Assembly: GCA_913774845.1 (NCBI GenBank)
Contig: CAJYJO010000013.1
Coordinates: 124,001 to 188,000, forward strand
Direction: 5' to 3'
Source: an uncultured Microbacterium sp.
GTDB taxonomy: Bacteria; Actinomycetota; Actinomycetes; Actinomycetales; Microbacteriaceae
Length of the DNA stretch: 64,000 nt
The notes under the pieces were generated by a model, which was not told where the DNA came from, did not search any database, and saw nothing but the letters and a program-made list of their open reading frames with translations. A program made the translations under genes and the position numbers. Positions within the stretch are counted from its first letter, which is position 1, and each line of letters begins with the position of its first letter. This document shows positions 17,905 to 26,686 of this stretch, one piece after another.

Positions 17905-19668
17905 GTGACTGACCGCCGGTCGCTTCCGCGTGCGAACCCGCGCGAGGAGAGACCGGCCTCTCCGCCGTCGCCGGCCTCACCATCACCGTCGGAGGGACCG
18001 TCTTCCCCCGATCCGTCGCCCCTCCACGGCCTGATCGCCGGGCGGTTCCGCTTGGGAGGTCTGCTCGGATCGGGGGGTACGGCGTCGGTGTTCTCGGCCG
18101 ACGACACCGTGACGGGGCGCTCGGTCGCGGTGAAGCTCCTGCATCCGCACCTGTCCGGTAGTGAGGCGCTGCGTCGCGCCTTCCTCGACGAGGCCCGCCG
18201 CACGGCGTCGATCTCCCATCCCGGCATCGTGTCGATCGTCGATGTCGGCACGTTCGACGACGAGGGCGTCCCCATCGCGTGGATCGCCCAGGAGCTGGTT
18301 CCCGGCCGCACACTGGCCGATCACGTCCGTGCCGAGGGCGCCCTGCCCGTAGCCGATGCCGTCGCGGTGGCCGACAGCGTGCTGGCCGCCCTCGAGGCGG
18401 TCCACTCGACGGGGTGGGTGCATCGCGATGTGTCGCCCGCGAACGTGCTCGTCCACGTCGATGACGCGGGCATGCGCGCCACCTTGCTCGATTTCGGCTT
18501 GGCCGACGCCGCCGGCGAGACCACCCGCGGCGATGACGTCTTGCGCAGCTCGGCGCCGGGCGCCGACGCCGGCGTCGTGGGGAACGCGCACTTCGCCTCA
18601 CCCGAGCAGCTGCGGGGGGAACCGGTCGATCGCCGAGGCGACCTGTACCAGGCGGGCGGTCTGCTCTTCTTCGCGCTCACCGGTCGCCGTCCGTTCGAGG
18701 GGGCGGACAGGGCGGCCGTCGTGCGCGCCCACCTCCACGCCCCACCACCGGTGCCGTCGGTTTGCGCGCGACGCATCCCGCCCGAACTCGACCGCGTGGT
18801 CGTCCGGGCGATGCTCAAAGCGCCCGGGGATCGATACGCGGATGCCGCCGAGATGCGCCGTGAGATCGCCGCGGCCGCGCCCTCCCGCGTACCGGCCGGG
18901 GGAGCGACTCGTGTTCTCGCACCGCAGGTCCCGACGACGGCGCCTCCCGATCCGCTGCCGGCGGTCGATCGAGCTCCCGCCCGTCCGGTCCGCGGGCGAG
19001 AGGGGAGCGGCTGGGGCGCCGCCGCCGCCATTCTCGTGGTCCTCGCCGCCGCGGCCGCAGCGATCCCTCTGATCGCCGGAGTCGGTCGACCGTCGCCTCA
19101 GCCCGTGGCCTCCGTCGTCACGGCCCCCGCTTCGGCCGCCCCGACCGCGACCGCGGCCCCCGCGTCGACAGCGTCGGCGTCCGCGGCCCTCGTCGCGGTC
19201 CCACCGCTGGGCACACTCGAGGAAGTGCGTGCCGGTCTCGCCCGCGCGGGCCTCCTCCTCGACCCCGTCACCGAGCGTGAGGGGCCCCAGGCGGCCGGCA
19301 CGGTGATCGAGATGCAGCCGGCGCCGGGCAGCTCCGTGCCCCGGGGGTCGGCGGTGCGAGTGGTGGTGGCATCCGGGATGAACCGCGTGCCGCCGATCGA
19401 TGGGCTCGACGCGACGGCGGCCGCGGAGGCGGTCCGGGCGTCGGGCTTCGTACCGGTCACCGAGGTCGTCGCCTCCGACCGGAGCTCCGGGTCGGTGGTG
19501 GCTCTCGATCCCGGCGGCGACACCCCGCTCATGCTCGGCTCGACGGTACGTCTGCTGCTCTCCGCCGGTCCGCGGCAGGCGTTGCCGATACCAACCGCGC
19601 CGTCCGTGACGCCCGCGACACCGACGGCGACGCCCACCCCTTCGGTGGCGGCGACTCCGCTGCGATGA
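17905..19668 (+). CDS. Ser/Thr protein kinase with extracellular PASTA domains
   Basis: A 587-residue PknB-like kinase. Residues 1-43 are a disordered Pro/Ser leader; the kinase domain (about 45-320) has GSGGTASVF, Lys77 in VAVK, the catalytic loop HRDVSPANVL (Asp175), DFGLA (Asp196) and SPEQLRGEPVDRRGDLY. The usual Lys of HRDxKPxN is Ser177, a change also seen in some bacterial kinases. A membrane helix at about 370-392 is followed by two PASTA repeats (about 430-560), then a Thr/Pro tail. PASTA domains bind peptidoglycan fragments, so the protein probably senses the wall. It sits directly before the pst/WxL cluster, which may be functional or chance. Confidence 0.88.
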   Translation: MTDRRSLPRANPREERPASPPSPASPSPSEGPSSPDPSPLHGLIAGRFRLGGLLGSGGTASVFSADDTVTGRSVAVKLLHPHLSGSEALRRAFLDEARRTASISHPGIVSIVDVGTFDDEGVPIAWIAQELVPGRTLADHVRAEGALPVADAVAVADSVLAALEAVHSTGWVHRDVSPANVLVHVDDAGMRATLLDFGLADAAGETTRGDDVLRSSAPGADAGVVGNAHFASPEQLRGEPVDRRGDLYQAGGLLFFALTGRRPFEGADRAAVVRAHLHAPPPVPSVCARRIPPELDRVVVRAMLKAPGDRYADAAEMRREIAAAAPSRVPAGGATRVLAPQVPTTAPPDPLPAVDRAPARPVRGREGSGWGAAAAILVVLAAAAAAIPLIAGVGRPSPQPVASVVTAPASAAPTATAAPASTASASAALVAVPPLGTLEEVRAGLARAGLLLDPVTEREGPQAAGTVIEMQPAPGSSVPRGSAVRVVVASGMNRVPPIDGLDATAAAEAVRASGFVPVTEVVASDRSSGSVVALDPGGDTPLMLGSTVRLLLSAGPRQALPIPTAPSVTPATPTATPTPSVAATPLR

Positions 19669-19682
19669 CCTCAACTTCTCTC

Positions 19683-19748
19683 GTTCACCTACCGGCCAGT
19701 CGGCGTGGCTGGGCGGGCTCGGCGGCGTTCACGGCTCGCTCTTAGCGT
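19683..19748 (+). promoter_or_regulatory. Two PHO-box-like elements upstream of pstC
   Basis: GTTCACCTACC at 19683-19693 and GTTCACGGCTC at 19727-19737, each followed by a degenerate 11-nt unit, in the 228-bp gap before pstC. The core matches the Streptomyces PhoP direct-repeat unit (GTTCACC plus 4 nt). Fits phosphate-starvation control; PhoP itself is not in the window. Confidence 0.45.
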
Positions 19749-19896
19749 CACCTGTGCCGGCGACCCGAGCCGGCGACTCAGCGAAGCGACGACGTCGCGT
19801 CAGCGGTCCACGGACCGCCGTCCCGCGCCGATTCCGTCCCACGCGGATCCGCGCCTCTCGGGGTGGACGGGAAACGACGCGGCCGACGGAGGGTGC

Positions 19897-20916
19897 ATGA
19901 CGGACACAGCGACGGAGGTTCTTCCTCCGGCGGCGACCACGGCGACACCGCGCCCGCGCTCGTTGAAGAGCGCCCCGGTGGTGGCCGACCGCGTCTTCCG
20001 GCTCGTGTCGTACGCGGCGGGCGGGGTGACCGTGGCGATCATGCTCGCGGTGGGGCTCTTCCTGACGGCCCGTGCCGGCGACGCGCTCGCCGTGGCGGGT
20101 CCGTCGTTCCTCACGACGCAGGAGTGGTCCCCCGAGACGCAGTCGTTCGGTGTGGCCGCGGTGCTGTTCGGCACCGTCACGATCGCCGTCATCGCGATGT
20201 CGATCTCGGTGCCGCTGGCTTTGGGAACGTCGCTGCTGATCAGCGAGATCGTTCCGCCGAAGCTCAAGGGGCTGCTCATCACGCTCGTCGACCTCATGGC
20301 CGCCGTGCCGAGCGTCGTGTTCGGGCTGTGGGGCGTGTTCTTCCTGCAGTCCAACGTCATCCCGGTCGCCGAGTGGATCTCGGTCTACTTCGGCTGGATC
20401 CCCGTGTTCCGGGTGTCCGACGAGACGGGACAGACGCTCACCGACGCGGGTGCCTTCACATCGTCCGCCTTCATCGCCGGCATCGTCGTCGCGCTCATGG
20501 TCGTGCCGACCCAGACCTCCGTCATGCGCGAAGCGTTCTCGCAGGCGCCCCTGGGCGAACGCGAGGGCGCCCTCGCGCTCGGCTCCACACGGTGGGGCAT
20601 GATCCGGGCGGTCGTCCTGCCCTTCGGACGCGGTGGCATCATCGGCGGCACCATGCTCGGCCTCGGCCGTGCGCTCGGCGAGACCATCGCGGTGGTCATG
20701 ATCATCTCGCCGATCTTCACGATCAACCCGCAGGTGCTCAAGACGGGCACCAATTCGGTTTCGGCGCTCATCGCGCTGCGTTACGGAGAGGCGAGCCAGT
20801 TCGGCCTGTCGGCTCTCATGGCAGCGGGGCTCGTGCTGTTCATCATCACGCTGATCGTCAACTTCACCGCCTCGACGATCGTCGCCCGCAGTCGGTCGGG
20901 AGCGGAGAGCAACTGA
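19897..20916 (+). CDS. pstC: Phosphate-type ABC transporter permease PstC
   Basis: A 339-residue permease with about six membrane helices and the BPD_transp_1 loop carrying EREGALALGSTRWGMIRAVVLP and LGRALGETIAVVMII, typical of PstC. In the Pst system it forms the inner-membrane channel with PstA. GGAGGG lies 5 nt before the ATG at 19897; the frame is open 64 codons further upstream but that stretch contains the regulatory repeats. First gene of the pst/WxL cluster; the stop overlaps the pstA ATG by one base. Confidence 0.93.
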   Translation: MTDTATEVLPPAATTATPRPRSLKSAPVVADRVFRLVSYAAGGVTVAIMLAVGLFLTARAGDALAVAGPSFLTTQEWSPETQSFGVAAVLFGTVTIAVIAMSISVPLALGTSLLISEIVPPKLKGLLITLVDLMAAVPSVVFGLWGVFFLQSNVIPVAEWISVYFGWIPVFRVSDETGQTLTDAGAFTSSAFIAGIVVALMVVPTQTSVMREAFSQAPLGEREGALALGSTRWGMIRAVVLPFGRGGIIGGTMLGLGRALGETIAVVMIISPIFTINPQVLKTGTNSVSALIALRYGEASQFGLSALMAAGLVLFIITLIVNFTASTIVARSRSGAESN

Positions 20917-22268
20917 TGTCGGTCCTCACGATGGACACCCCGTCCCAGGCCGACGGGACCCCGGTTCCTCGCTCCCGCACCGTTCTCCCGGCGCGTACCG
21001 GTCGGGTCGGCGAACGCCGTGACCTGCGCTCCGTCCCGTTCGGAGACGCGTTCAATCTGGTCGGCAGCATCGCCGCGGGTATCGCCCTGGCGACCCTGCT
21101 GTTCGGGTGGTTGACGCCGATGACGGGCGTCGTCGGCTGGGTCGTGGTGTCGTTTCTCGGGTTCCTCACGATCTACGCGGTTCTGTCATCGCTGCGTGCG
21201 GACCGCCTCGCCGTCAGCGAGCGCATCATGACGGCGCTGTTCTATTCGGCAGGGCTCCTGCTGCTGAGCGCTCTGGCCTTCGTGGTGTTCTTCACGCTCG
21301 TTCGTGGCTCGTCGGCGTTGTTGCACCTGAACTTCTTCACCGAGACGATGAAGCTCGCCGGCCCCCTCGACCCGCTGACCATGGGCGGCATCACCCACGC
21401 CATCGTCGGGACGCTCATCCAGATCAGCATCGCCTTGGCGATCACGATCCCGCTCGGGGTCACCACCGCGGTGTTCATGAATGAGATCGGCGGTCCGTTC
21501 GCTCGGTTCGTCCGGACGATCTCGGATGCCATGACCGCGCTGCCCTCGATCGTCGCGGGGCTGTTCGTCTACGCCGCCGTGGTGACACTCATCACGAACC
21601 AGCGCTCCGGGTTCGCGGCATCCCTCGCCATCAGCGTCATGATGCTCCCCATCATCATCCGCGCCTCCGACGTGGTGCTGCGTCTGGTGCCGAACAACCT
21701 TCGGGAGGCCTCGTACGCCCTCGGTACGAGCCGGTGGCGCACCGTGTGGAGCGTCGTGCTGCCCACCTCGCGCTCGGGACTGGTCACCGCCGTGATCCTC
21801 GGGACGGCGCGAGGGATCGGTGAGACCTCGCCGGTGCTGCTCACCTCCGGCGTGACCGCCGAGATGAACCTCAACCCCTTCTCGGGGCCGATGATCTCGC
21901 TGCCGCTGCAGGTGTTCGACTTCGTCAAGTCGCCCGAGCCGAACATGATCGCGCGCGGCTTCGGCGCCGCGGCGACGCTCGTGCTCCTCGTGCTGACGCT
22001 GTTCGTCGTCGCCCGTCTCATCGGCGGCCGCGGACCGGGACAGCTCTCGGACCGTCAGCGTCGTGCGGCGGCTGCCGCCTCTGCGCGCGATGTCCGTCGG
22101 ATGAGCGGGGAAGGGCCCGCCGGCCCCGGCCGGAGAGCCGAGAGCCGTCGTCGTCCTCCTCAGGGCCGCCCGCCCGCCGACCTCGCTTGGCGTCTCGTCC
22201 AGCGCGCCCACGACCGCCGTTCGTCATCGACCCCGTCGACTCCCGCCGCCCAGGAGAACCCCTCGTGA
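20916..22268 (+). CDS. pstA: Phosphate-type ABC transporter permease PstA, extended
   Basis: A 450-residue permease, longer than the usual 280-300. After a polar N-terminus there are extra membrane segments (about residues 47-95), then the permease core with NEIGGPFARFVRTISDAMTAL, SYALGTSRWRTVWSVVLP and GTARGIGETSPVLLTSG. The last 75 residues are a basic, disordered tail (Arg/Pro/Ser-rich), unusual for PstA and possibly cytoplasmic. Overlaps pstC by one base and the next gene by 4 nt. Confidence 0.93.
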   Translation: MSVLTMDTPSQADGTPVPRSRTVLPARTGRVGERRDLRSVPFGDAFNLVGSIAAGIALATLLFGWLTPMTGVVGWVVVSFLGFLTIYAVLSSLRADRLAVSERIMTALFYSAGLLLLSALAFVVFFTLVRGSSALLHLNFFTETMKLAGPLDPLTMGGITHAIVGTLIQISIALAITIPLGVTTAVFMNEIGGPFARFVRTISDAMTALPSIVAGLFVYAAVVTLITNQRSGFAASLAISVMMLPIIIRASDVVLRLVPNNLREASYALGTSRWRTVWSVVLPTSRSGLVTAVILGTARGIGETSPVLLTSGVTAEMNLNPFSGPMISLPLQVFDFVKSPEPNMIARGFGAAATLVLLVLTLFVVARLIGGRGPGQLSDRQRRAAAAASARDVRRMSGEGPAGPGRRAESRRRPPQGRPPADLAWRLVQRAHDRRSSSTPSTPAAQENPS

Positions 22269-23800
22269 ACGTCCCCCTCCGCCTCGTCCGCCTCGTCGCT
22301 ATGCTCGCCGCCGCCGCGCTCGTCGCCCTGATGCCGGTGCCGGCGCAGGCCGCCGACGGCTACCCGCCGATCTCGGGCTCGGGATCGACCTGGTCGCAGA
22401 ACGCCCTCGACCAGTGGCGCAAGAACGTCGCGTCGAACATGACCGTCAATTTCTCCGGCACGGGCTCGTCGGCGGGCCGGACCGATTTCATCAATCAGAC
22501 CGTCGACTTCGCGGTCAGTGAGATCCCCTTCCAGGACAAGCCCGAAGACGGGTCGCCTCCGGAGAAGCCGCCGGTGTCGTTCTCGTACATGCCGATCGTC
22601 GCCGGAGGCACGTCTCTCATGTACAACCTCAAGATCGGCGGCAAGCGCGTCACCAACCTCCGTCTCTCGGGGGAGGTGATCGCCAAGATCTTCACGGGCC
22701 AGATCTCCAAGTGGAACGACGCGGCGATCGCGAAGGAGAACCCCGCGCTCTCGATGCCGGATCGGCCGATCACGCCGGTCTACCGTTCGGACGGGTCCGG
22801 TACGAGCGCGCAATTCACCAAATGGATGTCGGACCAGTATCCGAGCATCTGGACGCAGGGCATGCGGTCGCAGTTCCCCGCCGCCAACGCGACCTTCAAG
22901 GGGCAGAGCGGCTCGCTCGGCGTCGCCGGCTACGTGAGCCAGAACTACGGCGAGGGGGCGATCACCTACGTCGAGTACTCCTACGCGATGAAGTCGGGTT
23001 TCCCCGTGGTCAAGGTGCTGAACAAGGCGGGGTATTACGTCGAGCCGACGTACCAGTCGGTCGCCGTCGCCCTGATGTCGGCGACGATCAACCCCGATCT
23101 GACCCAGAACCTGGGCGGTGTGTACAACAGCACCGACCCGCGGTCGTATCCGATGTCGAGTTACTCGTACATGATCGTGCCGACCCAGCCGACCAAGGTG
23201 TTCACCGCCGAGAAGGGCAAGACGCTCTCCGCGTTCGGGTCCTACATGCTCTGCGTCGGTCAGCAGCAGGCGTCCTCGCTCGGCTACTCGCCGCTGCCGA
23301 TGAACCTCGTCGCGGAGGGCTTCCGGGTGCTCGCCAGCCTCCCCGGGACGACGGTCAGCGCCGACGGGTGGAACCAGTGCGACAACCCCAACGCCGACAA
23401 CAAGCTCGCGGCATCCGCCCCGCAGCCTGCCGAGTGCGACAAACAGGGCGACAAGCAGTGCACCAGCGGCACCGGTGGCGCGCAGCAGGACACCCCCGCC
23501 ACCGGGGCCGGCGGCGGGGGGAGCGCGACCAAGGGGGGATCGACCGCGGGCGCCTCGACCGAGAGCGGGGCGGTCGCTCCCGCGGTGGCAGCGGAAGCGG
23601 CGGTCACGGATACCGGCGATACCGAGGGCCTGGCCGCGGCCGGTGCCAACGCTGCCGTGTCGTCTCCCTTCACCCTTCCGGAAGACGGGTGGGGTACGCC
23701 TCAGTCCATCATGCTCGCCGCCGGACTCCTGCTGATCGCCGCGATCCTCGTCCCCCCGCTCGTGATGCGGCGCCCGCGATCCGATCCGCGTCAGAAATAG
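22265..23800 (+). CDS. pstS: PstS-like phosphate-binding protein with C-terminal membrane anchor
   Basis: A 511-residue secreted protein. The signal peptide ends near residue 30 (AQA-AD) and has no lipobox Cys, unlike typical PstS. The PBP domain (about 33-385) has SGSGSTWSQNALDQWRKN, NFSGTGSSAGRTDFINQTVDFAVSE, IFTGQISKWND, SDGSGTSAQFTKWMSDQYP and GQSGSLGVAGYVSQNYGEGAITY. A long Gly/Ala/Thr linker follows. A C-terminal hydrophobic helix (about 475-500) ends in a basic tail, after LPEDG, which only loosely resembles a sortase motif. It should capture phosphate at the outer membrane face and hand it to PstCA. GTG start overlaps the pstA stop. Confidence 0.92.
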   Translation: MNVPLRLVRLVAMLAAAALVALMPVPAQAADGYPPISGSGSTWSQNALDQWRKNVASNMTVNFSGTGSSAGRTDFINQTVDFAVSEIPFQDKPEDGSPPEKPPVSFSYMPIVAGGTSLMYNLKIGGKRVTNLRLSGEVIAKIFTGQISKWNDAAIAKENPALSMPDRPITPVYRSDGSGTSAQFTKWMSDQYPSIWTQGMRSQFPAANATFKGQSGSLGVAGYVSQNYGEGAITYVEYSYAMKSGFPVVKVLNKAGYYVEPTYQSVAVALMSATINPDLTQNLGGVYNSTDPRSYPMSSYSYMIVPTQPTKVFTAEKGKTLSAFGSYMLCVGQQQASSLGYSPLPMNLVAEGFRVLASLPGTTVSADGWNQCDNPNADNKLAASAPQPAECDKQGDKQCTSGTGGAQQDTPATGAGGGGSATKGGSTAGASTESGAVAPAVAAEAAVTDTGDTEGLAAAGANAAVSSPFTLPEDGWGTPQSIMLAAGLLLIAAILVPPLVMRRPRSDPRQK

Positions 23801-23867
23801 CCTCTCTACCGGGGCTTTTCTTCAGCCGGCGGACGTTCGCACCTTCGCAGCGCCGCGGCGGCGTCTC

Positions 23868-23889
23868 GTTACCACCGCGTTCATCCCGC
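23868..23889 (+). promoter_or_regulatory. PHO-box-like pair of 11-nt direct repeats
   Basis: GTTACCACCGC at 23868-23878 is followed without a gap by GTTCATCCCGC at 23879-23889. This is the layout of the Streptomyces PHO box (two adjacent 11-nt units, GTTCACC-like core). It lies about 70 bp before the next cluster gene and is the clearest of the elements in the window. Confidence 0.55.
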
Positions 23890-23957
23890 AGACACACCGC
23901 TGCCCTTGGCTTCTCCTGAGGGCGCTCCCGAACGCCCCTCGACCCGAAGGACATCCC

Positions 23958-26624
23958 GTGCCCGATACCCGCGCGCGCACCGCCTCTGCCGTGCCGTCCC
24001 TCACGTCACCGCGCCGTGACCGACGACGTGCCCGCCGATCCCATGGCGACGTCGCGCGCGGCTGGTTGTCGTCGGTTGCCGTGGGCGTCCTCGCGGGAGC
24101 GATGATCTTCGTTCTCACCGGGGGCACGGGAACCCTCGCGGGGGTGGCCCCGGCGTCCGCCGATGACTCGTCGGCCGTCACCGTCGCGGCCAGGGACCAG
24201 GACACCGACATCGCCAACGCGCCGTTTCCCGATCTGAAGGTCACCGTCTCGCAGACCCGCGGGCTCGAGGCGCAGGGAATCGTCGTCTCGTGGACGGGGG
24301 GCAAATCCTCGACCGTGCCGAATCAGCAGATCGGCGGGGCGAATTTCCTCCAGGTCTTCCAATGCTGGGGAGACGAGCCGGGCGACGAACCCCGGCCCGA
24401 CCGCACGACCTGCCAGTACGGTCTGGCCGGCGTCCCCGGGTCCGGCCGTGACGCGGTCCGGTTCGACGCCGCATCGGTCGCAGCGCCCGATGCCGAGTAC
24501 ACGGTCACGGGCGACGGCTTCTCGTCGCCGACGTCGACGGCCATCCCGTTCCGGTCTTTCAGCGGTAAGACCGTCGCGAGCATCGTCGAGAGCAAGTACA
24601 ACTACCAGACCGACTCCAGCGGGACGAGGGCGAAGCCCGACGTCAACTCGAACGAATTCTTCACCCGCTACACGACGAACATGATCCCGTGGGCGGGCTC
24701 GGGAGGAGACGGCTCCGGCTCGGTCAAGTTCGAGGTGCAGACCGCCCTGCAGTCTCAGGGACTCGGCTGCGGAGCGCCCGTCGAGGGAGCCGATGGCGCG
24801 GTGACGGGCAAGAGCTGCTGGCTCGTCGTCCTCCCGCGGGGCGAGCGCGACTCGGGTGCGCCTTTCATCACGCAGTCCGGTCTGTTCTGGGATGCCTGGA
24901 AGCATCGGGTCGCGATCAAGCTCGACTTCAACACCCTCGGGTTGAGCTGCCCGCTCGGTGCCGCCGAGCGTCAGCTCGCGGGCAGCGAGCTCATCGCGCG
25001 CGCGGTCGCCTCCTGGCGGCCCGCCGTGTGTGCGCAGGCCGGGGGCGGGGTGTACACGGCGATCACGAGCGCTGAGTCCGACGCCGTGGCAGCCGCCGCC
25101 GGCACCGCGGCCGCGCCGCTCGCTCTCACCTCGCGCGCGCTGCAGAGCGAACCCGGGCAGGATCCCCTGGCATACGCCCCCATCGGTGTCACGGGCGCGG
25201 CGATCTCGTTCGCGATCGACCGCAACCCCCGTCCGAGTGACGCCTCGGTGCCCACCGATGCCGCGCAGCGCTCCGGGCTGCCGTTCACTCAGCTCAAGCT
25301 CACACCGCGACTGGTCGCGAAACTCCTGACCAACTCGTACCTCGACTCCCTGCCCACGTTCGCCGACCGCAGTCACCTCGGCACCTTCACCGACACCGGA
25401 AAACGCACCGACTCGGGCGAGGTGGTCATGAAGGCGAGTTTCAACCCGCGCAACCTCACCACCGACCCCGACTTCCTCGCGGTGAACGACCCGGAGTGGA
25501 AGTACCAGGCGCTCTCGGCCGCGTCGCTCGCGGACGCCCTCGTCCCGCAGGGGCGATCGGATGCCGCGTGGGCGATCTGGCAGTACGTGCAGGGTGACAA
25601 GGACGCACGGGAGTTCCTCGCCGGAACCCCCGATCCCTGGGGAATGAAGGTCAATCCGTGGAGTGCGACGACCGACCGCGCGAACATGTCGGGCACGGCG
25701 ACGACCCTTCCACGCGAGGACTTTCCGAAGGCCGACCCCGTCGAGCAGGCCGCGACGAAGTCCGCCGGCCCGGTCAATCTGGTCACGTGGCGGCCGTACG
25801 TGAACGATCTCGAGACGGGGGCGTACGACACCCTGCGCGGTGACGGACTGACGCTCGGCGACTGGGATCCGAACAGCATCCCTCCGAAATTCGGCAAAGC
25901 CGACCGCAACCTCCCCGGGCGTCAAACGGTGTTGGCCGTCACCGACACGGCATCCGCCGCCCGGTATCAGGTGGTCACCGCGGCGCTGCGCAACCCCGCG
26001 GGAGAGTTCGTGACGGCGACGCCCGACTCCATGGCCGCGGCCGCCGCCGCCATGACCGCCGACCCCCGCCAGCCGCAGGTGTACGGCTTCGACCCGGCGT
26101 CGGCGCAGGCCTCGGCCGCTCGGAGCGCGTATCCCCTCACGATGCCGGTCTACGCGGCAGCGAACCCGGCCATGGCCGACGCCGACCTGCGCGCCGGATA
26201 CGCCGCGTTCATCCGCTACGCCGCAACGACCGGTCAGAACCCGGGGACGGCGGTCGGCCAGCTCCCGCCGGGGTACGTCCCGCTCCCTCAGGGGTGGAGC
26301 GCCCAGGCGCTCGCCGCGGCGACCACGATCGCGGCCGGCGTACCCGCCGCCGCATCGGGCGACGCGGGCGCGGCCGTCGAGGGTGTGCCGTTCCCCGCTG
26401 CATCCTCCGCCGCGGCATCCCCGACCGAGACCACGGCATCCGCTGACGCGGCGACACCGCAGCCGACGGCCAGCGGGTCTCCCGCGCGTGCCCTGAACGG
26501 TCCCGCCACCGCCGACGACCCCGACCTCGGCGGTCTGCCGGCTGCCCTCCCGGCCAGCCTGCTCGGCGGCATCGCGAGCGGTCTGTGCGTTCCGCTCTTC
26601 GGCCGCCTGCGTCGCCGACTCTGA
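23958..26624 (+). CDS. Large secreted PstS-like surface protein
   Basis: An 888-residue protein. An N-terminal basic region and hydrophobic stretch (about residues 36-58, ending PASADD) give export. The body contains segments resembling a divergent and much enlarged PstS fold: YAPIGVTGAAISFAIDR, FTQLKLTPRLVAKLLTNSYLDSL, and late YPLTMPVYAAAN and GYVPLPQGW, the last two matching the closing part of PstS proteins. Paired cysteines (CWGDEP, TCQYG, GLGCGAP, KSCW, LSCPLG, AVCAQ) suggest disulfides. An Ala/Thr-rich linker, then a short hydrophobic helix and RRRL tail at the C-terminus. GAAGGA precedes the GTG. Role inferred: accessory ligand-binding surface subunit of the Pst-like system. No enzyme motif was recognised. 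Confidence 0.75.
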   Translation: MPDTRARTASAVPSLTSPRRDRRRARRSHGDVARGWLSSVAVGVLAGAMIFVLTGGTGTLAGVAPASADDSSAVTVAARDQDTDIANAPFPDLKVTVSQTRGLEAQGIVVSWTGGKSSTVPNQQIGGANFLQVFQCWGDEPGDEPRPDRTTCQYGLAGVPGSGRDAVRFDAASVAAPDAEYTVTGDGFSSPTSTAIPFRSFSGKTVASIVESKYNYQTDSSGTRAKPDVNSNEFFTRYTTNMIPWAGSGGDGSGSVKFEVQTALQSQGLGCGAPVEGADGAVTGKSCWLVVLPRGERDSGAPFITQSGLFWDAWKHRVAIKLDFNTLGLSCPLGAAERQLAGSELIARAVASWRPAVCAQAGGGVYTAITSAESDAVAAAAGTAAAPLALTSRALQSEPGQDPLAYAPIGVTGAAISFAIDRNPRPSDASVPTDAAQRSGLPFTQLKLTPRLVAKLLTNSYLDSLPTFADRSHLGTFTDTGKRTDSGEVVMKASFNPRNLTTDPDFLAVNDPEWKYQALSAASLADALVPQGRSDAAWAIWQYVQGDKDAREFLAGTPDPWGMKVNPWSATTDRANMSGTATTLPREDFPKADPVEQAATKSAGPVNLVTWRPYVNDLETGAYDTLRGDGLTLGDWDPNSIPPKFGKADRNLPGRQTVLAVTDTASAARYQVVTAALRNPAGEFVTATPDSMAAAAAAMTADPRQPQVYGFDPASAQASAARSAYPLTMPVYAAANPAMADADLRAGYAAFIRYAATTGQNPGTAVGQLPPGYVPLPQGWSAQALAAATTIAAGVPAAASGDAGAAVEGVPFPAASSAAASPTETTASADAATPQPTASGSPARALNGPATADDPDLGGLPAALPASLLGGIASGLCVPLFGRLRRRL

Positions 26625-26686
26625 ACTTCTCCTCCGACAACTGAACATTCCTGACATCACTGCACTGCCTAAGAAAGGTCATTGAG

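Noticed and set aside
23645..23800. LPEDG near the C-terminus of PstS as a sortase LPxTG signal
   Set aside because: The Thr is replaced and the helix starts too late; a plain membrane anchor is more likely.
24006..26660. 884-codon minus-strand open frame opposite the 888-residue surface protein
   Set aside because: Antisense shadow; the plus-strand frame has a signal peptide, RBS and PstS-like motifs.
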